Positions 40,663 to 64,000 of a stretch of DNA of 64,000 bases are shown here, one piece after another; position 1 is the stretch's first letter, and every line of letters begins with the position of its first letter. Location of the stretch: positions 161,983 through 225,982 of the forward strand of contig JABVXV010000076.1 in NCBI GenBank assembly GCA_013365325.1, in the 5' to 3' direction. The notes beneath the pieces were generated by a model. The model worked only from the letters and a program-made list of their open reading frames with translations. It made no database searches and was not told the DNA's origin. A program made the translations under genes and the position numbers. The stretch comes from Dipetalonema caudispina (lineage: Eukaryota > Nematoda > Chromadorea > Rhabditida > Onchocercidae).

Positions 40663-42686
40663 ATGGCAGCACCAATGAAAAAACGTCGGAAAGTGATAAA
40701 AATAGCATTCGATAAAGAAGAACACTATTCGAAAGGTATTATTTATTTTCGGTTTTCATCTCATTTCCAATTATAACCGAATGTTTTAGAAGGAAATGAT
40801 CACATAAATGTTGACACGGAAAAATCACTTTTATTGATGAAACATTTGGAAAATATCAAGCAAATGAGAAGTAACTGGGATGCACCGGTTGATAGTATGG
40901 GTTGTCATATGCTTGCTGATGCACTTGCTGAACCGAAGGTTAGATAGCTAATATTCTGGGAAATTCTTGTGATATTTTATTTAAGCACATGATGAGTAAT
41001 CTTTTTGTTACTCATAATTTTGAATAGTATTTCCCTAAAAATTTCTTTTATTTTCTCTCTTAATTTCTAGGTATTTCGTTTTCAAACTCTGTTGTCGTTG
41101 ATGTTATCAAGTCAAACAAAAGATCATATAACTGCTGCTGCAATGCATGTAAGTTATAATCCACAGGATTTGTCTTGAAATTAGCATAAATATATATTAA
41201 TCGGATTTATGTTGCATATACGTACACACTTACGTATGTAGTTCTCCCTATAAGTGTATATGTACATATATCCAGAGACGTGTACATTTGTGTCGGTTGT
41301 TTCAAAGGATATAGAATAATGAAGGCAATCGATTTTTGTAATATATTGAGATTGAATTTGAATGACTATAGAAATTAATTCGTTTAATATAAGCGTTCTT
41401 GTTAAATCATATATGGAATGTGAATCGCGGAAATAAGATCTATTTATATGAATTATTTATCAGTCATGCTTGATACTTTGATTTGCAGCGATTACGAGAA
41501 CACGGATGTACAGTTGATGATTTAATCGTAATTTCCACGGAAGAGCTTCAGCAACTACTTATTCCGGTCGGTTTTTACAAGGTAAGAGATAATATTGGTA
41601 ATGATAATAATAATAGTAATAGCAATAATAACAGTAGTAACAGTGATAATAATAATAATAAGAATAAGAATAAGGATAAAATAATAATAATATTAATAAT
41701 GAAGAAATAGTAATTCCGAAAAAATTCTAAGACATGGCTATAAAAAATGTAAATAAAATGTTCACTACTTTCCAGACTCCATTTAATTAAAAAAACTTTT
41801 GCATAGACGAGAGCATTGCACTTATTTTATTAGTAGTTCTGATCAAAGCTAAACATGCTGCTGCTCCATTTGAAAGATTTTTGGGAAAGAGCTGTCCTTG
41901 TTATGACAGGTATGTTTATGGCGATTGAAAATCTTCCGTTCCTCTTATATTATCCCCATTTTTTCTTTTTGTTTTGGTAAGTCAATTAAAATTTATCCTT
42001 TATTTTTGTTTTAGAAAAAAGCCGTATACATCAAGAAAGTAGCAGAAATTTTGAAAGAACGCTATGATGGTGATATACCGAATACGGTTGAAGAGCTTTG
42101 TTCTCTCCCCGGTGTTGGTGAAAAGATGGCTTATCTTGCGATGTCTAACGCTTGGGACCAGCTGGAAGGACTTGGTGTCGATACACATATACATCGTATC
42201 AGCAACAGACTTGGATGGGTGCGTTTCTGTATAAAGCAATAATAGCTTTATTCAGATCAATGGAAACAGAATGGACCGTTGTAATAATACATAGTATTGT
42301 TTTATTCATGAAATGAATAACAAGAGCATCCTTGGAAAGTCTCTCTCTTTACAGTTAGTTAAGTTCGAAGTATTAAGCTATCAAGGTTTTTCGTAGCTTT
42401 TTTCTTTTGAAATATCTACTGCTGTGGATATGATACTCAGCAGAAAAGTATTGTTAAGAGAAAATGATCCTATCGAAGCCAAAGTTTATTTTTGCAGATT
42501 AAAACTTCAAATCCGAAGGAATCTCGAATAGCTCTGGAAGCGTTGGTTCCACGTGAACAGTGGCAAGAGCTGAATAAACTGCTAGTTGGCTTCGGGCAAC
42601 AAACATGTTTACCTGTTTTACCGAAATGTTCGGAATGTTTGAACAAGAATATATGTGCAGCCATAGGAGTAAAAAAGAAGCGTTGA
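40663..42686 (+). CDS. nth-1: Endonuclease III homologue, bifunctional DNA glycosylase/AP lyase
   Basis: Base-excision-repair enzyme that removes oxidised pyrimidines and nicks the abasic site, acting in nucleus and mitochondria. Exons: 40663-40735, 40790-40938, 41071-41148, 41489-41581, 42015-42218, 42498-42686. They total 786 nt, or 261 aa. The N-terminus is basic (MKKRRKVIK), possibly a nuclear signal. The glycosylase core has [15 protein letters not shown], the helix-hairpin-helix LPGVGEKMA with the Schiff-base Lys168, and [15 protein letters not shown] with catalytic Asp187. The [4Fe-4S] cluster cysteines are C236-x6-C243-x2-C246-x5-C252, the exact endonuclease III spacing. All catalytic residues are present, so the enzyme should be active. 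Exon 3 begins right after a tttctag acceptor, and phases agree throughout. The intron at 41582-42014 contains an AAT-rich microsatellite. The gene is convergent with rpc-1. Confidence 0.97.
41594..41705. repeat. AAT/AGT-rich microsatellite in an NTH1 intron
   Basis: An imperfect array of aat, agt and aag triplets begins just after the exon 4 donor at 41582. It remains open in frame with exon 4 through 41710, so intron retention would add a short Asn-rich tail before a stop. Confidence 0.88.
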
Positions 42687-43903
42687 CATTTCAAATTAGA
42701 ATCTTCAATGTAACACAGTCCAATATACTCGTATTTCTTTTTTATTTTCCTCATTTTGTCATTGATCTCTTTTACGGTTTTTTTAGCGCTACTCTTTAGC
42801 AATTCGAATAACTCTCAAATGCTGGTTGTTCCTATTTAATTATTTCTTCTCCATTCATGTAAAGATGTGTAATTTTTAATTTTCATACTTCAAATGTGTA
42901 TTTGCTCTTGGATACTCTCCCAATATAAAGCCATCATGTGCCTGCATCTAATTTCACGTGTTTACAATATATTTGATTCTTCTGGTTTATGGTGTTTCTC
43001 TACCGTTAAACTTAAACTAAAATAAATCTGTTTAAGAAAATAAGAAAAATGTAGACAGAATAAGGTAGTTACTACCGAACACGTCTATTCAATTAGAGAT
43101 CGGAGAAAGCGCGAGAAACGGTTAAAAAAATAGCCTTTCTCTTTCTAGATATAAATTTCAGAATATATTAATCCGTATTATTCTTTTGTTGTGAATTGTC
43201 GTCGTGATAATCATCCAAGCTCCTCGCATTCATCAAATTATTAAAGCTTAGGCAGAATTCTCAATCCAAAAGTGATCTATAAGACGATGCAAACTGATAA
43301 CTTACTGTAACTTTAATTAAAATCAAGTAATTACAGCAAGTAACAATGAAGTGTTGCAACAACAATGAGCTATTATCAAAAATAAAACAATATGCACAGG
43401 TATAACAATAAAAACCCGTAACTAAATCAATATAAGACTTATTCTTTAAACATTACATAGTTAACTTCGAACATTACGTTCTTTCATTTTTCATCAAGCC
43501 TATTACCGGATAAAGTATTTCGTCACATTGTCAGTCCTGAAGGTTTCGTATATTCGCTTTATGGTTATCAGGAAGAAAGAACTCGGTAAACACTCCTATT
43601 ATGTTTACTTCTTAATGTTATTTCCAGAAGATATACAATTAATGTTCGTATAACTGCGATCTTTAAAATTAAGAGAATATTCTGCACTTAATTCTATGGA
43701 AACAAATTTAACAATCAACAAAATGCTCCGAAAAACAAAGAGCTCCATACGATGGGTCTCAGTCACCTGTTATCGGTACAGTTTTATGCCAGACATTAGT
43801 CTTTTAAGACTTCTAACTTAGCCGCTTCATCTATTTATTTTAATTCACCTATTAATTGGAGGAATAGAACATAGAATGACTTATCTTAGAGAGATGAAAA
43901 ATA
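42687..43903. other. Intergenic region between convergent NTH1 and rpc-1
   Basis: It holds the 3' UTRs of both genes. No recognised gene is present. A short plus-strand open frame ending at 43589 (containing DKVFRHIVSPEGFVYSLYGY) looks less A+T-biased than its surroundings. It has no clear acceptor or homology, so I do not call it a gene. Confidence 0.6.
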
Positions 43904-55092
<11,189 letters not shown>

Positions 55093-56357
55093 ATTGATCA
55101 AGATGAAAAATGATTTCGTCGATTAATTTCTCTCGGAAAATCAGACAAAGCCATCCAATGTGAAAATTGAGCGAAGTGAAATCTGAACCAATATTGCAGC
55201 TGTTAAATTAGAAGCTAAAAAAATGAATTAATAGATCAATTTAATCAATATCTTAATAGTTCTAATTTGATATGGTCAGATATATTTCTAAAAATTTCAA
55301 CTACATATAGACTAGAAAACAAATAAGATTAGATTGTATGATACTATCAGATAATATGTCAGTCATTGATTAGATTTGGAATTATTTAACGGTTGGTATT
55401 ATAAAGTTTTTAGCAGGAATTTGTGTGAAATCGGATACAATGATAAATACACGCAGTAATTATCTCCATCAAGTAGTTCTTTTATAACAAATAATTTCAT
55501 ATTTATATGATAGATATACTTCTATTTACATATTATCTTGCCAGAATAGTAAATAATTTTATGATTTTTAAATACAAAAAATTGAAATTTGAATGATTTG
55601 AGTACTGCATGTCTGATTATAAATTTGCAACAAAGAGAAAAATTTTTCATAAGTAGTGAACAAATTCAGGTAAATGACGTTAAACGTGATGTTATCCATA
55701 ATTTCATATTTTATACGAATGATCCTAAAATTGACATTTTTCAAAAAGAAAGAGGGAGGGGAGGGATAAGAAGGGGAGAGAGAGAGAGAAAGGAAGATGG
55801 AGATAAAAGTGATAGAGAAATAGAAAGAGAAAATTTGATGAAAAAAATGGTAAATCAAAATGACTGCATATAACAGCCAGTTTTGCTTTATTTTAAGTGT
55901 TCCATTTCTGATATGTGAAAATGAGGAAATGAAAAGAATAACAGTAACCTTTGACCCACTCTATTTATGTCCAACCTAGGGCAGAAACTAATGGTAACGA
56001 GGATCTATATATAACATAACATTTCGGATATTTCAGGATGTACGAACCAGGAATTACCCAACGACAGATATGTGTGATTGATGGTTGCTATGATACTTTA
56101 GGTTTTGTTAGATTTTAGATTTCAGGTAAAAATGTTGTGACGAAATAAGTTCTCTTATTTCTATCAAAAGACTTACCTGAAACTTACGTATAACTTTGTT
56201 GTAAAATTGAGTAAGATACATTCCAATGAACATACGTTATCTAACTAAATGTATGCTATGAACATTTGTTCTCTTACGTGTACTAAAAATTTTGTTGTTA
56301 GACTTCTTCACGTACGTATATACTAATCATTCTACTTATTTATAATGTTAATTTCAG
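55093..56357. promoter_or_regulatory. Divergent promoter region between rpc-1 (-) and wdr-5 (+)
   Basis: About 1.27 kb lie between the rpc-1 start codon and the first acceptor before wdr-5, so both promoters should be here. The only conspicuous content is a GA-rich low-complexity stretch at about 55750-55835 (runs of gagagaga and gggaggggag). No TATA box or known operator is claimed. Confidence 0.5.
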
Positions 56358-56415
56358 GATTGGTACGAGGAAGTTACTGAAAGTATAAGTGATAGTATTT
56401 GAAAGTGATAAACAT
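56351..56415 (+). other. wdr-5: wdr-5 5' UTR with candidate spliced-leader acceptor
   Basis: An atttcag acceptor (AG at 56356-56357) precedes a 58-base leader and the first ATG at 56416. A GTG in frame upstream (56389) is not used as a start in animals. The acceptor fits either spliced-leader addition or a 5' UTR intron. Confidence 0.6.
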
Positions 56416-59743
<3,328 letters not shown>

Positions 59744-60579
59744 CCTCTCATATATATATATTTGTGCTTATATATATATCAGAATATATGATAGCGCTAG
59801 CTATGATGATATGCAAATGTAGATGATCCTGGTGTTTTTATTTTAGTTGATCTTTTGAAGTCTTAAATAGGTCTTCGAGAAGTTATCTGGTTGAGTTCTT
59901 ATTGATTTTTAATTTATAGTTTATTTATGCATTTAGCATATGTTGAATATGTCGTTATTGCGGTGCCTACCTCCACTACATCTAAATAATGGAAACATTT
60001 TGAGGAAAATATGAATATGTCGGGGTAGATTTTGGCGGTTTTCGAAAGTAAGGACTGGTTATCTTCTGAAACCTTGGGTTTCACAATAAGTTTGGATTGC
60101 TTTACATTGACAAATTAGTATCAATATTTTGTCAAATATTTTTGATATTCATTCCTTTTAATTTTTTCTTGTTTGTTTTCTACGAAATTATTATTGTTTG
60201 TCATGGAAATTGTTTTTCTACAGCATGTTCCTCGATTTATATTTGATACTCATTATTTTTGAAATTTCTGCACAAGTAACAATAAAATTGCTGATCATTT
60301 CCTTGGATTTCTTTGACATAATCATTGGGATCAGTGGAATATGGTTGAATGGAAATTACACCAATAGCGAAATTCATAGACTCTATTTTGATGATTTAGC
60401 AGCAATATTTTATTAAAACCCATTCAGTTGTAATTTTTCCTGGTCGTGTCTATTTTATATGTCGGAAATAAATGAAGAAAAAAAAGTTTCTTACCTACTT
60501 GGAATAACCAGGTACACTATTCAGGAATCAACATGAAAAGAAACTTCATATCAGGCAGTCCAGTAAGTTTTGTAGTCAT
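59744..60579. other. wdr-5 3' flank; no other gene seen
   Basis: It contains the 3' UTR of wdr-5. An aataaa-type signal occurs near 60467. A 72-codon open frame at 60198-60416 is hydrophobic and A+T-driven and is not recognised as a protein. Confidence 0.5.
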
Positions 60580-61045
60580 CCCCATCAATACTGCAGTGTC
60601 GATACTAAGTAATTTCCGAATTCCTTCAGATACCAAACGAATTATCCCTTCTCTTTTATCTACCAAAAAACCTTTGATGAGTGAAATGACCAAAGCGTCT
60701 TCTTTCAAGTGACCTTTCAGTTGAAAGCAAATATTTTCCATAAACTGATGTGGTATCATAAAGAGAAGTATATCACTATCTCTTCAAGCTGTTACTAAGT
60801 CTGCAACAGCTACTACATTCGATGATAATTTTTTACCCGGCAGGTATTTGACATTTTCATGTTGCGTATTGATAATTTCAGTAAGTTTTTTCCCGTTTAC
60901 CATTTCATCATGAACCCCATACGAACCTCTGGATCAAAATCATTCCTGTATTTTTCGGCAAACATAAGATTATTTTCAACAAATACTATTTATGCTTAAA
61001 GCTGACAAATATTAATTGGCTCTACTACCCAATTTCGAAATCGTA
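60580..61045 (-). pseudogene. N-terminal half of a glycerol-3-phosphate dehydrogenase (NAD+) pseudogene
   Basis: Read on the minus strand, this encodes recognisable eukaryotic GPDH: a decayed GNWGS nucleotide-binding turn near 61030-61040, then [76 protein letters not shown] and AVLMG. It is broken. One base is missing near 60915-60918, where RM is followed by a frame change before [14 protein letters not shown] stop interrupts it at 60784-60786, and more damage lies around the GNWGS block. Homology stops abruptly after the ATGGGG of VLMG at 60580-60583. No introns interrupt the 466 bases, unlike the real genes nearby, so a retrocopy is likely. The matching C-terminal half is on the opposite strand at 62494. 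Confidence 0.85.
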
Positions 61046-62162
61046 GAAAACTGAGCGATAAATTAAGCTATTTAATATCGAAATGATCAACTTATTGATG
61101 TTAGGTATGGAAGAGTTCGAAAAGAGAATGGCAGTATTTTTGTATCGCTTTTGTTTTTCCCATCTCAGCGTAAAATCTTCTTGTTTTTATTGTACATAAA
61201 GTTGAAAAAATAGCTCAATTGAATACTAAGATTGTTAGGAATCATACAAAATGCTGTGAGTCAATAGTCCTACTTGAAATGATAAATAATTTTCTCTTTT
61301 GAAATACATCAAGAAGAGAAATATCTGACGACTTGAACTTGTTAAAAACATCCATTCATGATATCCTTTATTTTACATGTCTCAAATTAATCTAGCTGTT
61401 TGTTATAAATCTTACCTATTACTGCTAATATGTACACCAGTAAGGTATAGTTATTTATTGAAATTCATTAAAGTCTAATTAACTTTAAAGGAATTAATTT
61501 AGAAATTCGTGAATACAGTCTTCTTACTTATGTTATTTGCAGGAGTTCACATGAGTGTTTCGTTTTTAGCGTGATCTACGTTGACAATTTCGAACAGAGC
61601 TGGAATATAAATTATAAAAATTTTACTAAATCAGTTAAATATGATTAAAATAGCTATTCTACCGGAGGAATTATGAATGTAATCTCAACTTAAGTTCAAT
61701 AGCGTTGCAGCAGTAATAACTTGCATTAAATTAATTACAGGCTTTAGCAATAGTTCCAAATTAAAGCTTATTATTAAAACTCTCTAGATTTTAAAAATGA
61801 TTGCCGCTGTACTTATACTTCTATGATTCATTCATCTTTCCCTATTACTTTTGCATCCATCGATACATTCATTTACCTAAACACAAATAATTTATAAAAG
61901 AATTAATTCTCAACTTGAAACAAACTGGACACCTATGCTAACAATCGTAGATTTTTATGTCAAACTATTGAGCATTGAGAATGTTACAGGGAACATGTTA
62001 CTGATTGCAGCAAAATTTTGATCCATATTGATAAGACCTGTTGCTTTTTAATTGAATTCTTGCTTACCAAAGCTCACCTTCTAAAGCATCGCTGAATAAA
62101 AAACTTATCTTCTCCAAGCTTTCCAATGGCAGTCTTTTATGTGAAACATAAATTATCCTTAG
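61046..62162. other. Segment between the two gpdh halves; nothing recognised
   Basis: No exon with convincing similarity was found on either strand. This DNA would lie inside the inferred inverted segment (about 60580-62494). Confidence 0.5.
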
Positions 62163-62342
62163 GAAATCAATTACTTGGAAAAAATGAAAGGAAAATTTGA
62201 ACCAGTATTGTAGGCGGAAGATACGGATACGGGTCGTGTTGTTGATGAATCCGTTCAATCAGAAGAATCTAGTGCCGGAAGTGAAACAACCGATTTAGCA
62301 GCAGAAAATACTTTAGAGATCTTTGACCCTCATAAAAAGTGA
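62163..62342 (+). pseudogene. Exon-like acidic fragment with an in-frame stop
   Basis: After a ccttag acceptor, one frame reads EINYLEKMKGKFEPVL, then a TAG at 62211-62213, then AEDTDTGRVVDESVQSEE, SSAGSETTDLAAENTL and EIFDPHKK before a TGA at 62340-62342. The codon and amino-acid composition (Glu, Asp, Ser, Thr, Gly) is unlike the surrounding A+T-rich noise. It looks like the last exon of a real gene with an acidic C-terminus. Either the TAG is a disabling mutation, or the true acceptor is the attgtag directly before 62214 and upstream exons were lost. I do not recognise the protein family. Confidence 0.4.
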
Positions 62343-62493
62343 AATCTATGTCACATATTTTATCTTTTTCGTTATCGTTACAACTACCGCGTTCGATAAA
62401 ATTAAGTTGCACTTTTGTCATCCTCTATTCATTTAACAACTACGAGAGTTAATTTACAATGCAATAAAACATTTAATGATGCTACAAACATCC

Positions 62494-62841
62494 GGGGCAA
62501 ATGTAGCTCAGGAAGTGGCAAATGATGAAATCTCTGAGGCAACGATTGGCTGTATTAGTCAGAAAGAAAAGTGGCCAATACTGAAAAAATTGTTTGGTAG
62601 TGATAATTTCCGTGTTAATTTAACCAATGATTCGAATATTGTCGAATTATGTGGTAGTTTAAAAAATATAGTGGCATATGCAGCTGGTTTTGTTGATGGT
62701 TTGGGATATGGAAGTAATACAAAAGCTGCTATCATACGATTAGGAGTGTTTGAAATCACTGTATTTGTAAAAGTATTTTACCAAGAATGCAAAGGTAAAC
62801 TACCTGAGTCAGCAATTTTTTACCAACGATCATCAATGTAA
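62494..62841 (+). pseudogene. C-terminal half of a glycerol-3-phosphate dehydrogenase (NAD+) pseudogene
   Basis: This plus-strand frame begins at the GAN that normally follows VLMG in GPDH: GANVAQEVAND, SEATIGC, LFGSDNFRVNLTND, VELCGSLKNIVAYAAGFVDG, LGYGSNTKAAIIRLGVFE, VKVFYQECKGKLPES. The lysine of the conserved LKNIVA block is kept. Recognisable similarity fades after about 62805 and the frame ends at 62841; the normal GPDH tail (the TTCYGGRN and GQKLQGP region) is absent. There is no acceptor before GAN, so it is not a normal exon. With the minus-strand half at 60580-61045 it makes up most of one GPDH copy. It is intronless over the matching stretch and is best read as a non-functional remnant. 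Confidence 0.82.
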
Positions 62842-64000
62842 GTAATCAATTTGCGAGATATCATTGCTTCTAACAGATTCAATCCTAAATCAACAGCACT
62901 TAGTCTCTATCAATTATTTATTCCCATCTATTGACTTAGAAAAGAACCGGGAAGCAGTTATGTTCGTAATATCACAGTTATTAATTATAAAATATTATCC
63001 AATTCTGTTTCATATATCTAGATTTCATACTTCCTTGATGGTTTCGGTTAAATGCAATCCCATTTGGAATAATGATCAAAATCGTTGGGGCATAATAAGC
63101 ATAAAATTAAAATATTGTAAATTTTTAGGCTTGAAAATTTCAGTGGATTCTCCATTAGCAGAAACATTGCATAATTTTTACAAAATTTTCAGCAAATTTA
63201 GAAAGAAATTGCAAATCATCTATCTGTCCAATTGAATAGCTAAATATTTTTATCTATGATGGGATTCACAGAGTTTTTCAGTAAATTTGCAAATTTATAA
63301 GTAATTTTTCCGATCAGCAAATTCAGGATCACCGGATGTTCACAACGCTGTCTACACATGCTTTAATCATTAATTTTTGCTGTGGATATGAAATGAAGCA
63401 CTGATGCAATATCGATTAATCTCGACATTATCCTCATTTCAATTTAGAAACTGTATGCATTCATGTGATATCATGCACGCATGTACATGCAAAACATCTG
63501 GCATGCATGATTTCTTGATTTCTCGCTTATTTTTATTTTCTGACTTGCAATAATATATAGAACCATTGATAATATGGCAATATATAATCGGTATTATTTT
63601 ATATTCATAGACGATTATACCAAAAAGTGCTCATTAATAAGTTGCGATAGTGATATAATGTGAAAGACAACGGAGAAATCAAACTAATATTGATGATGGT
63701 ATTTCCAACAGTAACATAATATAGAATGATCTTTAATCTATATTGTTCCATTGAAACAAAGTGTAACTGAATCATTAAATACTTTATTATTCTACTGCAT
63801 AATTTTCATGGAATTAAACTTTGTACGGCTACAAATCCATCATTATCGTATGACATTCCACAGGAATCAAGTCAGATCGTTTGATATCGGCAATATTATT
63901 ACTGTCACAATGCAATCTTTAGCCAAATCCTATAATTCTATAGCGATATTGAACTTTCTGATTGGTTCTAATGGTGAAATGTGAAAATTCGAAGGAAGAA
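62842..64000. other. Right-hand flank; no gene recognised
   Basis: Two open frames of 77-123 codons occur on the plus strand (62864-63235 and 63751-63984). Neither resembles a known family, and both have the Ile/Leu/Asn/Lys composition expected of random A+T-rich DNA. The expected GPDH C-terminal tail is not visible here. Confidence 0.5.

Noticed and set aside
62067..62160. Minus-strand segment reading YVSHKRLPLESLEKISFLFS followed by DALEGELW and a possible donor gtaagc.
   Set aside because: It looks somewhat protein-like, but no acceptor or partner exon could be found and no family is recognised. It is too weak to list as a feature.
60580..62841. A bacterial (Wolbachia) insertion as the source of the gpdh fragments.
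   Set aside because: The motifs ([32 protein letters not shown]) are of the eukaryotic cytosolic GPDH type, and base composition matches the host. Nothing else bacterial is nearby.
60580..62841. A functional gpdh gene with exons on both strands joined by trans-splicing.
   Set aside because: The N-half has a stop, a one-base deletion and a degraded nucleotide-binding turn. Neither half has splice sites at the break. A broken pseudogene is simpler.

Overview
This window is nuclear DNA from a nematode. I read it as a clade III, filarial-type worm, but the species is not determined. The DNA is strongly A+T-rich with long homopolymer and ATT/AT tracts. Every gene is cut into short exons, mostly 75-220 bp, with nematode-style introns (GT...TTTCAG or TTTTAG). 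The best match for the stomatin gene is C. elegans UNC-1 over essentially its whole length. Several genes have a TTTCAG-like acceptor a few tens of bases before the ATG, as expected for spliced-leader trans-splicing. I built all exon models by hand from conserved protein blocks, splice sites and reading phase.

Layout. Positions 1-15,039 hold a partial minus-strand PP2C-type phosphatase (PPM1L-like). It has a very large intron of about 8.7 kb, a missing first exon, and a 3' end beyond the left edge. Positions 15,040-20,818 hold nothing I recognise. Positions 20,819-26,780 hold unc-1 (minus, 8 exons, 286 aa). Positions 26,781-36,679 are a gene-poor, repeat-rich gap. From 36.7 kb the DNA becomes gene-dense: a small basic protein with weak similarity to RNA polymerase I subunit RPA34 (minus, 4 exons, 206 aa); an HDDC2-type HD-domain nucleotidase (minus, 4 exons, 193 aa); a divergent endonuclease III/NTH1 (plus, 6 exons, 261 aa); the RNA polymerase III largest subunit RPC1 (minus, 27 exons, 1405 aa); and, divergent from it, WDR5 with a 26-glutamine N-terminal tract (plus, 9 exons, 394 aa). 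All models keep phase from exon to exon.

The right end (60.4-64 kb) is a graveyard. A glycerol-3-phosphate dehydrogenase copy is broken into an N-terminal half on the minus strand and a C-terminal half on the plus strand. They sit as one inversion of about 1.9 kb, cutting inside a run of G, would leave them. Between them lies an exon-like fragment with an in-frame stop.

The intact genes are mainly housekeeping: Pol III transcription, base-excision repair, H3K4-methyltransferase scaffold, nucleotide clean-up. UNC-1 is a neuromuscular membrane protein and the phosphatase is membrane-anchored. I see no operon, defence system or mobile element with coding capacity. The most unusual observations are the split and inverted gpdh pseudogene, a 182-184 bp repeat pair flanking the first exons of unc-1, the long poly-Q in WDR5, and an isolated G-quadruplex motif in the giant phosphatase intron.
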